A program made the translations under genes and the position numbers. 64,000 nucleotides of DNA. Source: Cristatella mucedo (taxonomy: Eukaryota; Bryozoa; Phylactolaemata; Cristatellidae). Shown in pieces: positions 46,677 through 58,754 of the stretch. Location of the stretch: NCBI GenBank assembly GCA_009760855.2, contig WPIO01000098.1:821501-885500 (forward strand), in the 5' to 3' direction. Position 1 is the stretch's first letter; each line of letters starts with the position of its first letter. Below the pieces are notes generated by a model. The model was not told the origin of the DNA. It searched no databases and was given only the letters and a program-made list of their open reading frames with translations.

Positions 46677-47625
46677 TACTTTAAGCTACATTGAATCGCA
46701 AAAATCCGGGCTTGTTTAGATAAGAATACAACGTCTAAGTGGGTCCGTGCAACAGTTACATCCTATCTCCAATTCTGCAACAAACTGCTTACTGGCCTAC
46801 CGGCATGTGCGATCAGGCGATTGCAGCTATTGCAAAACTCTGCCGCTAGGATTGTCTTGGTTGAGCTTCGCAGTTGCCACATCACACCTCTTCTAGCCGA
46901 CCTGCACTGGCTACCAGTCAAGCAACGGATCGACTTCAATATTTTGCTGCTCACTTTTAGGTCACTCCATTCTTCGGCTTCAGCCTATCTCTCAGATCTA
47001 CTCCCCAACCATACCAAGCATCATACCACCTGCTTTTCGGAATCCAACAGTGTACCAATACCTTGTAGAAATCTCAAATACTTTGAAGACCTAGTATTTA
47101 GTTCTTATGCTCCCAAAGCTTTGAAATTCATCATGACTTGCTTCAGAACAACTTCTGAATTGGCCTTATTTAACAAGAACTTAAAAACGTCTATTTAGGA
47201 AAGCATGTCGTGGGCCACTTCGATTCGTTCTTCATATGATGCGTGCTGACACTGTGCATGCTGCCATTAACCACATTTGCATGCTATCCCTGTGCATGTC
47301 ACCCCTAACCATCTTATAAAAAAAAGACAAGTATCCTAGCTGACTGAACATCTCTTTTTTGAAGAATGGAAGAAGAGCCTCTACAGCTATCACCAACGCT
47401 TGTAGTGGCGATAAAGGATCGCCCATCGCAGGAATCGAACCCGCGACCATGGGACCGAGGTCGTGAAAGCGACCGCCTTACCTAGTGTGCCATCTTCCTG
47501 TTGTTTATCAAGCATAATACTACTGGCCATTCAATTGCATTTCCCTTCACAGCAAATGTAAAGCGCCTATGAAGAGATTGAGCTCTCTGCGGGCACTTTA
47601 ATCAAGTGCATAGTTTTCATAATTG
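46677..47625 (+). mobile_element. LINE-A in unit 3, interrupted by SINE-1
   Basis: Orthologous to the unit 1 and 2 copies. The protein frame 46,821-47,198 is identical to that of unit 2. The terminal hairpin (47,555-47,600) keeps GAGATTGAGCTCTCTG and is closer to the LINE-A consensus than in units 1 and 2. Confidence 0.85.
47332..47500 (-). mobile_element. SINE-1 inside LINE-A 3' UTR, unit 3
   Basis: Orthologous to 42,549. One private change was seen (CACCAACGCT versus CACCACCGCT). Confidence 0.85.
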
Positions 47626-49662
47626 TTATCATAATAATATAGTAATAGGTCCTCGTCTGGCATGGCATGCAGCCCATGCTATCAACGACCTAATAGAGGT
47701 AGTGATGTACACCATGTGCCAAGCTTGATTCTAGGGAACGCAGGCAGCAGTATGCCCGAGCGACTCGGTATGTCTCAGAGTTGATCGAAAAGTAAATGAA
47801 ACAGATGCCTCCTACTGAGCTCAGCACGAGCAAGAAGTGGGTCGAGCTGAAGTGCAGGAAGCCTGGAAAGGAGATTCAGAGCGCCACGAAAGCCTTTTCG
47901 GTCAGCAGCAGTGCACCTTGATGTACCAGCTGCTACCGAAAGAGGGAATCGAACAGTGGCAGAAGGAATGTCCTTTAATCATCGATCTTATGCTAGAGGG
48001 CACTTAGGCTTCCTTGATTAATCAATAGTCCCTGCCAAAGGAGTAATAGGCCTACTCAATCTTGGCTCTAGGCCACTCAAGATCGTGTGGAGCTGCGATG
48101 TGTTTCTTAGACTCGTTCTATGGCAGCTGGTGCATTTTTGGGCCATGCAAGAACATGGAAGCAGTCATAGCCTTTGCGTCCGAGTGGGCACGCTTTGTAG
48201 CTCTAAACAGTCTTGAAGCAGGCGTGTGGTAGCCATCACATGGGCCTGGAGGCCAGTGGAAGTGATGGATAACAAAACGAAGTCGTTTTATAGGGCGTAG
48301 ACAAATAGAGAATTATCGCCCAGCTATATTGTAGATCACGGGTGCTTTCAGAGACCCTTCCTGGCCTCTCTAAATCAAATTTCAATAAGATCGACGAAGG
48401 AGGCGACCTGTGTGGCACACGAGCCGTCGTCTGAAAAGCTGTCGACGACTCGTGTGGCAACCGTGGGTCCGTTCCCAAGTCCTCGTAAAGGCGTTTCATG
48501 AAAGACCAGAAGTCCTAATCCGCACTTGTGTGGCCGAGCACAGGGATCAAACAGACATGAGGAGTACTGACACGTGAGGTATTCTTCTCTTAGGGATGCG
48601 AGTAGCCAGATGACGAGTACACCGGGCCGATATCTCCCTGCTAATCGAAGTCGTCGTTGATGGGCCTTTTTACTATGGAGGAATGCTCGAACCTGGCATC
48701 CATGCCAGTCACGAATCCCTCCTACTTGGAAGAGAGCAATGCACAGCCATCGGAAAGCTTTGCAGTCTTGCAGGTAGGCGACCTAAGAGCAGCTTATTCA
48801 GCTGAGCCAACAGCATGATCGCTCAAAACTTGCTCTATGGGCCTCTGATCTCCTTACTTGTGGCGTATGGTTGCGAGACCCATATTCCACATTGAATCTA
48901 CGTCCCCAAAGCAGAGCCAGCCACTTAGGATGCAGGCTAAAGGCCTGACTTAGGATCAGAGGTGGAAAGGTTGAATGTTTCCAGACGGTCAGCTCCTGGT
49001 GTGACACTCCGGGGCCCCTGAAGGATTGCCGTGAAGTCGTCTTCGGGCCTTGGTAAAATCAGGCCGGTGCTCTAAGTTAGTCGTGGTCGGACCAACGATT
49101 GTAGGAGAGCTTCAATGCTGTCATTATTGGCTAGCCGAGCCTTCCATTCTGCCACCCATTATCAGCAGCTGAACTTGTCATAGAAAAACAAGATCAGTGT
49201 TAGAAGAATAATCTTCTGGATAACCTTCTTACCATTTTTGGCATGCAATCGTTGGAGGTATGCGATGCCTATCCTGGGTCCGATTACAGCGGCTTAAAAG
49301 CCGCAGGCTAGTCTGTCCGGGAGTGAGGGTGCTCAGGATCGGCACGGCTACACTTCCACTTAAAGACTCCAAACATTACATGGGTAAGTGACAGCTGATC
49401 TCAGCTGGGTAGGCGGACTGTGACCACAAAGCCAGGCCAGTCACGAGCCGATTTCAAGGAAGTCAGAAAACCAGAGGTAGACACAGTCACGGAGCGATTG
49501 GCAGAAGCCCGAGCAGTCACCAGTGGGTCCCCTTCCTGCATGCTCCTCAGAGGAGTAGAGGGAGATATTTGTGGAGCAAAAGTCTTGGAGCAGCTTAAGT
49601 AGAAGGACGACTAGTTGCCAGTAACAAAGTCGAGGATGACGGAGGCAGATTCGGAGGTAGGT

Positions 49663-50145
49663 GTCGATGCAAGTTCTTACGCCGACCCACAAGGCATGCC
49701 ACTGCTCGGCTCCTGCGTACCTAGCTGAGCTGACGCATCAGTTGCAGCATCTTCGTGTATTGAGGTCGGTGTAGATAATTTATTCGCTGTTCCATTCCTT
49801 CGCTGAAAGGCCATTGGTGACAGAAGCAGTAGCTCTTCAGTCTGTAGAATGTGGAACTCACTTCCACGATGATTTTAAAACGACATTTACTCGTCTGCTG
49901 CTGACAATGGCTCATTATTTTCAGGGGTTCCGAGCTGCTTCTTCCATTGTACTCACTCCTGCAGCTGCTCCCCTGACTCTGGCATGCTTCCTAATTTCTC
50001 TTCGTTGTGCGAGACGAAGTCAGTAGGCTACCGAATGCGTCCCGAATGTCACTTCGGCTGTGAGTTCGCCAGACAAAACTACCCTGCGTATTACCCACAT
50101 AGTCCCTATGACTTTGTGGAGTTACAGAGATACATTAAATTTCAA
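49663..50145 (+). mobile_element. LINE-B fragment, unit 3
   Basis: Same insertion as in units 1 and 2 but independently diverged. Its 3' UTR (CCGAATGCGTCCCGAATG) keeps bases lost from units 1 and 2 and present in the 2.5-kb LINE-B. Confidence 0.8.
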
Positions 50146-50235
50146 TGGCATCAAAGGCCATATGCTTGCTCTTGCATTTGAGGTATGATGCCTGCAGAGA
50201 GACGTATGATCCTGACTGAAATTGGCTTGCAGATA

Positions 50236-50386
50236 AAACTATATATGATTCCTTTGTTTCGCGCCCCGAGAGAACTTAATCTCTATTCAGGCACTTCACA
50301 TATGCCTCAGGGGTCGAGCCAGCGACGTCAGCCAGACCTCATTTGGAGCTAGAACGTTAACCGCTGGACCAACCCAGCTCAGCATG
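50236..50386 (-). mobile_element. SINE-2, unit 3
   Basis: Head GAGCTGGGTTGGTCCAGCGG on the minus strand, B-box-like GGCTCGACCCC. The tail GAGATTAAGTTCTCTCGGGGCGC is the clearest match to the LINE-A hairpin among the array copies. Confidence 0.8.
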
Positions 50387-50589
50387 AAGCAGAAGACGTG
50401 ACACTGGACAAGAAGCAAGAAATGGAGAAGACGTGTAAGGGGAGTTGACATCGCATCCAATGTTAATATATTTCGAAGTGTGCCCTCAAAGAGCCTAATC
50501 AGTGTCTGGTCACATGACATATATTGCATAGTATGCAATGTCGAATGGTGAGTTTAATTATGCTCAATGAAAATAGTCATAGCAAAGCT

Positions 50590-51750
50590 AAAGGTAGCAG
50601 GCATTGGTTGAGCATGCAAATATGACTAGTGGCAGCATTAAAATTGTTTGGTAGCATACACATGTCAAGCAAACCAGACGTCCTAGCGAATTGCTACGAT
50701 AACTAAGTCGTATTCAACCTTTTTATAAAATGAAAAGGTCAAGAGTTGTCGCGACACTAGTATGGAGTGGTATTAAGGTTTTCAGAGGATAACAGTTAAT
50801 GGCTTAGACTCTAAGGAATAACGGCTTTGTACAAAGTGTATATAAACAATTAGATTAAGAAAATCAGACTGTACGGTGTTTATCCTATTAGGGGGATCGG
50901 ATTGATCGGCTAAAGAAAGAACGGGTGGAGTTTAAGGTGAGTGAGTAAACCTTGAAGATTGCACACTGCTTGACTGAGAACCGGTGCATATTAGCTGTGG
51001 TCAGAAGTTGTGTGAGTTAGCAGCAGTGACGTTCTCGATAGTGAAGCTTAGCTGTAGATTGTGGCAAAAGCTCTCACTGCCTGATTACATGGCAGACCAG
51101 CAAGCAGCAGACTACAGAATACGAGACTGTATTCCACTACCACATAGACTAAAGGAGACGTCTCATCGCTTCCCAAGCTCACTGGAGTTTATCAATGATT
51201 TGCAGCTGAAAGTCAACGGATGATTGTATAGTTAACATGTTCGTTTAGTAAAGGGTTGCTTGCAATAGTACACTCAGATTTCGTGCAGGTTGATTGGAGG
51301 ATGTGATGACAGAGCAGATTTGGAACCTTATCTTTCCCAGTTTATCAGTGTCAACGGATCTGCTCCTAGCTGGTCATTATTTTTCCCAGCATTATATTTA
51401 ACAGCACTCCCTGCCATCCATGTGCAGATGTTATCAATATATTCAGCAAATGTTCTGAGAGAATCGGACAAGCTGGAGGGCTGGGGAGCGATCAAAGGAA
51501 AGGAACAACTGTGTGTCATCTCGTAAAAATAGAAGCGTAGCTCGTTCATGGAAATCATAAACATTAAAACCATGAAATGAACTACGTTACCATGCGGACT
51601 TCTTGAGGTACCTCATATTTAAAATGTTCTTAGAATGTTCTTTATCCAGTAGCATTAACACTTTTGAATCTCCCAATGCTACAGGGCCCTAAACCACAGC
51701 TATGCCGTGCAAGCAATGCCCTGGCGATGATATACTATTTAAAGGAAATA
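50590..51750 (-). mobile_element. Ancient LINE-A copy
   Basis: Strongly diverged but colinear with 22,930-24,100. Matching blocks: the 3' UTR (GCATGCAAAT...TAGTGGCAGCAT, about 50,610); the HWLPVKQRI-equivalent (about 50,960); the CIDDIRSWMAANFLKL-equivalent (TGCCATCCATG..., about 51,410); the YADDTQLY-equivalent (CAACTGTGTGTCATC, about 51,505); and the GVPQG-equivalent (CTTCTTGAGGTACCTCATAT, about 51,600). Many stops and indels. Between its left edge and 50,480 about 100 bp remain unassigned. Confidence 0.75.
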
Positions 51751-53504
51751 TTTTTTACGTAACTCAAAATGCCCACCACAGCTTTCGTGTAAAGCTTACC
51801 TAAACTCCTGCAAGAATTTATACCTGCTCGGGCTCGGTATCTATCCATGGACTTTTAATTAGCTTAGAATCACATCCTATAGCGTAAAGGCTTCTAGCAT
51901 TCAAAACATTTAATCGGAAAGCAGAACAGAGATATTCTAGAAATCTAAAAACAGACGTCTCTCAACTGTCAGAAATGGTGCACCGTCTTGTGCCTTCTGA
52001 TGCTATTAATAATTGTACACTGGATACGTCCTTCGTTCGGCCTCTTAAATCAGCTACAATTCCAAATGTGTAGCTGTCGAGAGAGTACAAAGCTGCTGGT
52101 ATTCTCTTGCTTACAATTCGCTGCTTAGGCTTTAGGTAGGCTTCCACGAAGCCTCACTGTACCATTCACTTCGTCCTTTTAGTATTGAAGAGATACAATC
52201 AGAAATATAGTACCCTCGCGTCATTTTCGTTCGTTTCGAAATGCATTACACGATTACAAGAGCAGATTTGATGTGTTTTACTTGTGTAGGAGTCTACTAG
52301 TTTTTAAGCACAAAATGTAATGATAATGTCGGTATTACTTTGTACGTCTCTTTAGGTGTTTTTTGGGAAACTTAATCGAAAATTTTCTAGACTCCATGAA
52401 CATATTTCGGCAGCGTATCATTCACCTTAAGTGCACTCACACTTCTGACCGCGAAAGACAAATATATACTTGTAATTGCTAAACTTCACTTCTAAAGCGT
52501 ACTAGGCAGTTTTTTATCTATTAGTCTTCTCTGCCGGTGCAGATATAATGACGAAAAGGCAAGCCTAATATTGGAGAGTTGTACAAGTCTTGACTCTGAA
52601 GTTTTTATATATTTGCCATGGATGTTAGCACAGGTGTCAGTAGCTTGCACTTTAATGATAAGATTTCGAATTACGGTCCTATAGCTAGTATATCTCTTAT
52701 TTTCAATCGAAAGTGGGGTAACTCTTAGTATTCTGATATAGACTATGCATGGAAATCGGCTAACGTTTGTTATCTTCAGACAGAAATGTGTCCATTTAAT
52801 AGGCTTTGTAATATGCACGATATAAAACCTATTTTTAAAGGAGGTAACCTATTAATTTTTGTTGATTGGGCAACGTAACGTACATCAATGTAGTTGCAAA
52901 GTTTCTAACGTTAGTGTGTGAACAGTAGGCAAACACCAAAAAAATTGTAAGGCTCCAAAAGTTCGGCTGCCAAGGCTACACTCTCAAACACTGAAATATA
53001 AAAAATACAAGGCGTTTCACTTACCAAAAATTGGGGAAACATCGCAGATTTCACTGGACGTACGTTATCCGAAAATATTACCATCTATGCTTTCTGAATA
53101 TGAAAAAGGAATATTAAAAATTACAAAGCCCTAGTTCCAAGTCTTCTAGTTGTCTCTTGGCATTTCACTTTGTCGGACAGCCTTATTTCTTTAGATTTTG
53201 TATTTATTTCTTGCATTCGCCATCCGAGATAGATCGAGCTGACATAGACGTCTGCACCATTGGCTCACCGATGGTCGGCTTGTGCTACAGCTCGAAGCGT
53301 CTGCCCTGAGATACGGTTTACAGCTTGACAGCCTTTACGCTTTGGATCGTACAATCTAGAGATTGTGTTGGGCGATTTGGAACAAAATGAGTACAAACTT
53401 AGAAACAGGAGCACGCCCAGTAGAATCACGGGGCTATTGCAGAGATTCATAGACGGCTCTTCTGTGTGCTGATCACCACTTCACTGTCCCGAAAATGTGC
53501 ACTG

Positions 53505-53600
53505 CTCAGGCTCCGATTGGCTCATTTGAGTGAATAGCCTCAACTGTGACCTCGCAATACCTATTGTTCTGGAAACGGATTACCAGCGCCATTTTATGAT
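53505..53600 (+). promoter_or_regulatory. Promoter-like CCAAT/GCGCCATTTT block (copy C)
   Basis: CTCCGATTGG at 53,511-53,520 and GCGCCATTTT at 53,586-53,595, as in copies A and B. A CGCAG|GTACCC donor-like step follows at about 53,625, where a first exon could end. Confidence 0.35.
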
Positions 53601-53713
53601 CTGAGGTCTAGACCAGCGGTCGCAGGTACCCAGTTTGGTTTTGCAAGCTCTAAGCGTCAAAAAATTGTATTAAGTTTGTTTGAATGTTGAGTTAACTCTT
53701 CTGGCTGTTTCAG

Positions 53714-54160
53714 GCATTTACAAAATTGGTCGAGAGAACAGACAAGACGTTTCCGCAGGATGTTTTGTGGTAAGAATGACAGCTACTGCACTGCCTTAAC
53801 AATAAAGGCAGGTAGGTAATGTAAGAGGTAGTTTACCTGCCGTGTTCGTCAACGCCTAGCTGCAGCGATTAAATACTCACTAATGTGATTGCCCCGCGTT
53901 CCTCAATCTAGGCAGTTCATTCAGAAAGCGAGCCAAATCCCAGCATTTATCTGAGATGACTGTGTGAAACGCTACCCGTACTCGTGCGGCTTCGGAACTC
54001 CTACTACTGCCAAACTAACGACCCTGTACGTAATGTGCCGGCACGAGAGTCAGACGCGAAGTTGCCCATAGATTCAACATGAATCGTTGGTGAGATCACT
54101 ACACTTGACGCTGAGATGACTGACTCATATGCTCGATTGCGATCTGCTGGCTATCCTGGT
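53714..54160 (+). other. Exon-like blocks in D copy C
   Basis: The segment 53,714-53,769 is flanked by TTTCAG and GTAAGA. The second block (about 53,930-54,160) is about 90% identical to copy A by eye. Its frame matches A's open frame (ETLPVLVRLRNS) but has stops. No gene is claimed. Confidence 0.3.
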
Positions 54161-54340
54161 GAGTCTTGAGAAATCCTGTAGTGTGGAGGACTTTTATCGC
54201 TTGGTTTATTGCTGCTGATATTCCGGTATTCTGACTGTGTGAAGTAGATTGAAGACGTCAATATAGATATTTCTCGTGGCTCCGGTATTATTACTGCATA
54301 ACCTATTCCATTTTCAGCTTGTACGATAACGTCGTGCATG

Positions 54341-54833
54341 TTCCCAAAGCCTGAAACTCCCTCCCGACCTACGTCAGAGCTTCCCCTGACCTGACCACAT
54401 TTAAACAGAACTAAAAAACACACCTGTTGACGACAGCATTTAGTGGGTCCCTGTGACTCGTCCTTCATTCCTGTTGGCTACCGAATGTGTAACGAAAGCC
54501 CCTTAAGCTGTGAGTGTGCTATACAAAACTCTCTTGCTTAACACCCACGGGGTCTTTATGACTTTGTGGAGTAACAGATGGAGATACATTACATTTCATT
54601 TCATGTGCTTATGTGTGCTGACACTGTGCATGCTGCCACTAACCACATTTGCATGCTGACCCTGTGCATGTCAGCCCTAACCATGTCATTCATGTTCTTT
54701 GTTCATCGAGCATGATATTACTCATCATTTAATTGCATTTTCATTTTCAGCAAATGTTAAGCGCCTAGAGAGAGGTTGAGTTCTCTGAGGGCGCTTTACC
54801 AAGTGCATTATTTTTATTATTATTATTATTATT
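54341..54833 (+). mobile_element. LINE-A 3' fragment with nested LINE-B
   Basis: Occupies the same D position as the 3,587 insertion in copy A, with the same flanking GTGCATG. The 3' UTR, hairpin (AAGCGCCTAGAGAGAGG...GGGCGCTTTACC) and ATT tail are present. A LINE-B 3' end sits inside it. Confidence 0.9.
54469..54604 (+). mobile_element. LINE-B 3' end nested in LINE-A
   Basis: CCTGTTGGCTACCGAATGTG, then GACTTTGTGGAG and a short ATTAC/ATTTC tail. TTCAT flanks both sides (a possible target-site duplication). Absent from the orthologous LINE-A in copy A, so it arrived after A and C separated. Confidence 0.8.
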
Positions 54834-56477
54834 ACATCAGCAGTGTACTTATCGCCTTTCAGCCGACGCTGAATCTCTGTCTGTTATTGAGTTGGAATTG
54901 ATATGCAGTTGTTGCAGTAATATGAGTGGGGCATATCGGGAAAAAGTTTAGGTCTTGCCGGAATCCATTCGATTACAGAGTCAGTCCTGACCATCTATTT
55001 CTATACAGTTTCCTCCTTAGCCTAGCAAGTTCAAGGATTAGGTTGCTTCAACTCTGGTCGAGCTTAATCTAGCTAATGCAGTTGCTTAGGAATGTATCCT
55101 TGTACCTTGTCTTTCTGGAGAAACGAATATACGGCCCAGCAAAGCCGGTTTTGTTAAGAAAGCTCTTGGTCAACTCCACAGTTTGTTTATTTATGTTGGA
55201 AGTAGTGAATGCCATCCAGTTATTAGAGGTTGGCAAAAAATCCAGCTGGTTAATCGGCTAAGTCTAGATTTCTTGCATCTTACTTTGTTTTTAAGACCAA
55301 CAGTCATTTTCGCATCGATGTTAGCTCTAAACATGAGGCAAAACCAACCGCCGCGCAATGAAAAGACACAAACTCAGTTGTTTTCACACAATTCCATGCA
55401 TCCATCTACAATTAGGAATATTTTACTACTGTAGCAAGCACAATGTGAGCTCAGAGATTTGTGGCCCTCGATCCTAGGCTTGTAATGAGCCATCCAGCCG
55501 AACTTTTCAGAGCATGCAATTCATGATCGCCATTTAAATACAACTTTCAGTTTAAAGCCGCCTAGTTTTCTTCATTCGCATAATGACACTTATTGAACCA
55601 TTTGCAGCAGTCGATGCTTGATACTGTAGCTTCCCTGGATGCGCTGGGATTGAGGGTTCCCCGATCGTCCCGGTTACCGGGATTTTTAATTTGTAGATGC
55701 AGTGGCTTGAGTGGTGTTTTGTTTGTGGCGGCACTGCATAGGTTTACCTGGGTATGAATAGTTGTACCCAAAACCAGGTATTTACCAGCGAGCTCTTGGC
55801 CATGTTTCTTGCCTTTTAATGATCGACTATGGCTTGATGGTTTCTTGTGTTGTAAATCTTTAACTGTAACATAAAGGGCACTAATATCCTTAGGAGAGCT
55901 GAAAAAACTTTGCATTGACTAGAAATGCATGCCTTCAATGATGTTGCAGAGCCTCTATGTCACTTTCATTCGTCTATCAGTAGGATGCCCCTCTGGATTG
56001 TTGCTGTGGTTAAGGTGCTGACCTCTACTGAAGTCTAACCGAGATAGCAGGATCGTGCCTTGTGGCAAAGGCGGAGGTCGTTAATAAATAATTTGTTCTT
56101 ACGGCCTTACCAATGAATTGCGCATTTTATTAAATATGTACTGTTTATTGGCCATATATTGCAGGATTAACTGAAATGCTATCCTATAAAGTACCTTTGA
56201 CGTGTTTTATTTACATTTGTAATTAAGTTTTGGGTAGAGCTGTGGAGAGTAGATAGAAGAGCAAACCGAGATTATGGAAACTATGCATTGGTAGGCTGTA
56301 TTGGATTTTTTTTAATCATTGTTATACTATATGTATGCCGTGCTCTAAAAACGATCTGTTTCTAGCTGCTTAGGACATGCTGTGTGAAAGAAGCATGTTA
56401 ATATCGCTAACGGTAACCTAGTTGGCAACAAGTTGATTCTGTAAAGGTGGGAAGAAAAATGTATACAGACCTACATA

Positions 56478-56521
56478 CAATACTTGTATTGTATACAGAC
56501 CTGTATACAATACAAGTATTG
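56478..56521. repeat. Perfect 21-bp inverted repeat, 2-nt spacer
   Basis: 56,478-56,498 is the exact complement of 56,501-56,521, centred on AC. It is overlain by direct repeats of GTATACAGACCT (56,461 and 56,491) and of ATACAATAC. Homologous D positions in the other copies lack it. Confidence 0.9.
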
Positions 56522-57039
56522 ACAGGAAAAGTGCATTTAAGTCACTATTAAATTTTCTACCAGCATGGTAAAGTAGTGGAATCATTCAATAGTGAGTTGT
56601 AGACGTTTGGGAGCGTAATAATTAAAGGTACCGTCACTACAAAATTTGAGGCTGGAATGGGATGCCCCTAGACGGCAGATATTCACATGTCACCGTGGTT
56701 AGCCTCAACGTAGCGTGTTTTTTTTTTATTCGTGCGAGGAAGAAGCTGAATTTAGAGACCTGACGGTAAAATGAAATCCTTCCAATTCAGTTTGACAGGG
56801 ATATGTATAGGTATGTGGGAAGGAAATCCATCGTGTAGTCAAGAAGTTCTCTGCATTAAAGTCTGCCTGCGCAGAGCCTCCCCCTTACTGTAAGTGCCTG
56901 ATTGCAACTACAGCAAAATACGTGAGTAATTAGCAGCACACGTGGACAAATAATGGTCCAAATGCATACATTGACTTGTTTGTGATGTTACCTTATGAGC
57001 ATGCCGAAGAGTAGGCTGAAAGTAGTGCTTTGACTTAAA

Positions 57040-57197
57040 AATATATCTATATATGTAAAATTAATTTGCATAGCGCCCCAAGAGAACTTAGTCTCTATTC
57101 AGGTGCTTCACATATGCCTCCGGGCTCGAGCCAACGACCTCAGCCAGTCCTTGGTGGGGGCGAGCACCTTAACCGCTGGACCAAAGCAGCTCGGCAC
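57040..57197 (-). mobile_element. SINE-2 in D copy C
   Basis: The minus strand reads GCCGAGCTGCTTTGGTCCAG, a B-box-like GGCTCGAGCCC, and the LINE-A-like end GAGACTAAGTTCTCTTGGGG, followed by GCGCTATGCAAA. The D sequence either side is continuous relative to 7,215-7,250. Confidence 0.85.
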
Positions 57198-58711
57198 TTT
57201 GGAGCTTTCCTGGCCTCTCTTGAGATTTGAGCAGTTCCTGAGGTAAAGGACGCTAGCCATGTTTATGTGGTCTGCAGCATCGCCTGTTCTAGCTTAAGCT
57301 TGTCCAGGTCGACCTCCAAATGACTTATTTTCTTAAATAAGAAGCCCAAGGATCAAAAAGAAGTTAAGAGGGTGCATACACTTTTTTATTTGTTTGTGAC
57401 CTCTTTTTTGTCTCTGGTTGAGACTAGTAAAGTCGGGACCCAACCACCCCCTGTTCTCAGTAGAAATACTTTGAGTAAGTGCCTAATTTAGCACCAAGAT
57501 TGACCATTAACCTAATAGCTGATCCTATTGCTTTCAGACTAATAGCAACAGTAGGTTGGCTGCAGCAATTATAGCACTGTTTGGCTAGAGAGCACTTGGA
57601 AATATTTATTTACTTATCCATCGATACAGCTCATCTAATGGCATATGTGCTTAATATGTACATGTATGCGTTTAGCTGAGCTATAGCGATGGATGCTAGC
57701 TACAGGCTAAACTCTGTAGACCAAGGATCACTGTAAAGTTTTTATGGTGGTGCGATGCTTAAAAAGAGACCGGTAAGTGACCTCGTGTGACCTTTCGTAT
57801 CACATATAGGGTAGCAACAGTTGTCCGCTGAAGTATTCGTGAGATAGCATTGCCAAATTAATATCTCATTGCTACAGTAGTGGCAAAATCTTGACATTTA
57901 ACATTAGCTGAAGTATTGGATTGAATATTGACATTTTGCATGGTTAGTTGCATTTAAAGTGTACAGCTCTGTGTTCAAAGAGTGCAAGCTCCCCGAGTGC
58001 CAAGCCGGTAATATCCTACACTGTGTCATTGGCTTGCTTTTAACTAAATTTAGAAAAACGAGGCTGGGCGACGAGCAGGACTTGTTTTGTCAGATTTCCA
58101 AGCTACTAGGGTCTACAGTTGACATTAATATGGACATATAAGAGAAATTGATCTAGCAAATACGTTTTAGTGACAGCATTAAAAGGTACAATCTAATATT
58201 TGTTCTTATCCCATCTTGCATTGTATAACGACAGTGTGGCTGACTAAGACTCGTCTGGGCTAGTAGTTATCTTTCAACCGTTTCAGGATTAATGTGACTA
58301 CAAGCAATACGCCGACGGCTACTGCCGATTCGCAGAGAGTGAACAAGCCTGTGCATGTTGCATGTTCTACGTTCTTTGAAATCGAAGCACGATTTCATAA
58401 GCTTGCGTGTCTCATTATTTAACAGCTTGATGTTTAGTGCTCGCTTTACAGGTGGATGGACAGCAGCTTATTAATGCTGTAAACTGACCTCGACTAAATC
58501 CACTACTTTTGCATGCCCGATCTCTATCGTGATTGTTAATTACATGATAGAAATCTGTCATGCATTAGTAGCGGATCTCTTGCAACGGCCTTTGTAATCA
58601 GTCTAGACTCAATTTCAAATTAACCGGGTATGTTAATCGTGATTGTTGTTATTAGGACTACTCTTTCTGTGCAGGGTCTGCATGTCTATCAGTGGCTGTT
58701 ACACGTACCAA

Positions 58712-58754
58712 GTTAAAGTGCAGGTTAAAGTGCAGGTTAAAGTGCAGGTTAAAG
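58712..58754. repeat. 12-bp tandem repeat, 3.6 copies
   Basis: GTTAAAGTGCAG is repeated perfectly three times plus GTTAAAG. Other D copies (8740, 13,862 and 18,817) have a single similar unit, so this is a recent local expansion. The minus frame across it encodes a repeated FNLH that has no other support. Confidence 0.95.

Larger units (their letters stand above)
45701..50480 (-). mobile_element. R-element array, unit 3
   Basis: The left part (to about 47,545) is almost identical to unit 2. From 47,549 rightwards it differs by several percent, for example CTTCACAGC versus CTTCGCAGC, GAGATTGAGCTCTCTG versus GAAATTGAGTTCTTTG, and scattered changes through 50.1 kb. The right edge ends near AATGTTAATATATTTC. 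The next bases have no copy in units 1 and 2 but resemble the end of the remnant at 1-1480. RLE at about 45,716-45,930 minus, RT remnant at about 48,236-48,520. Confidence 0.85.

Noticed and set aside
36331-50480. CRISPR-like or satellite array
   Set aside because: Repeats are kilobases long, contain nested retroelements, and have no short repeat-spacer structure.
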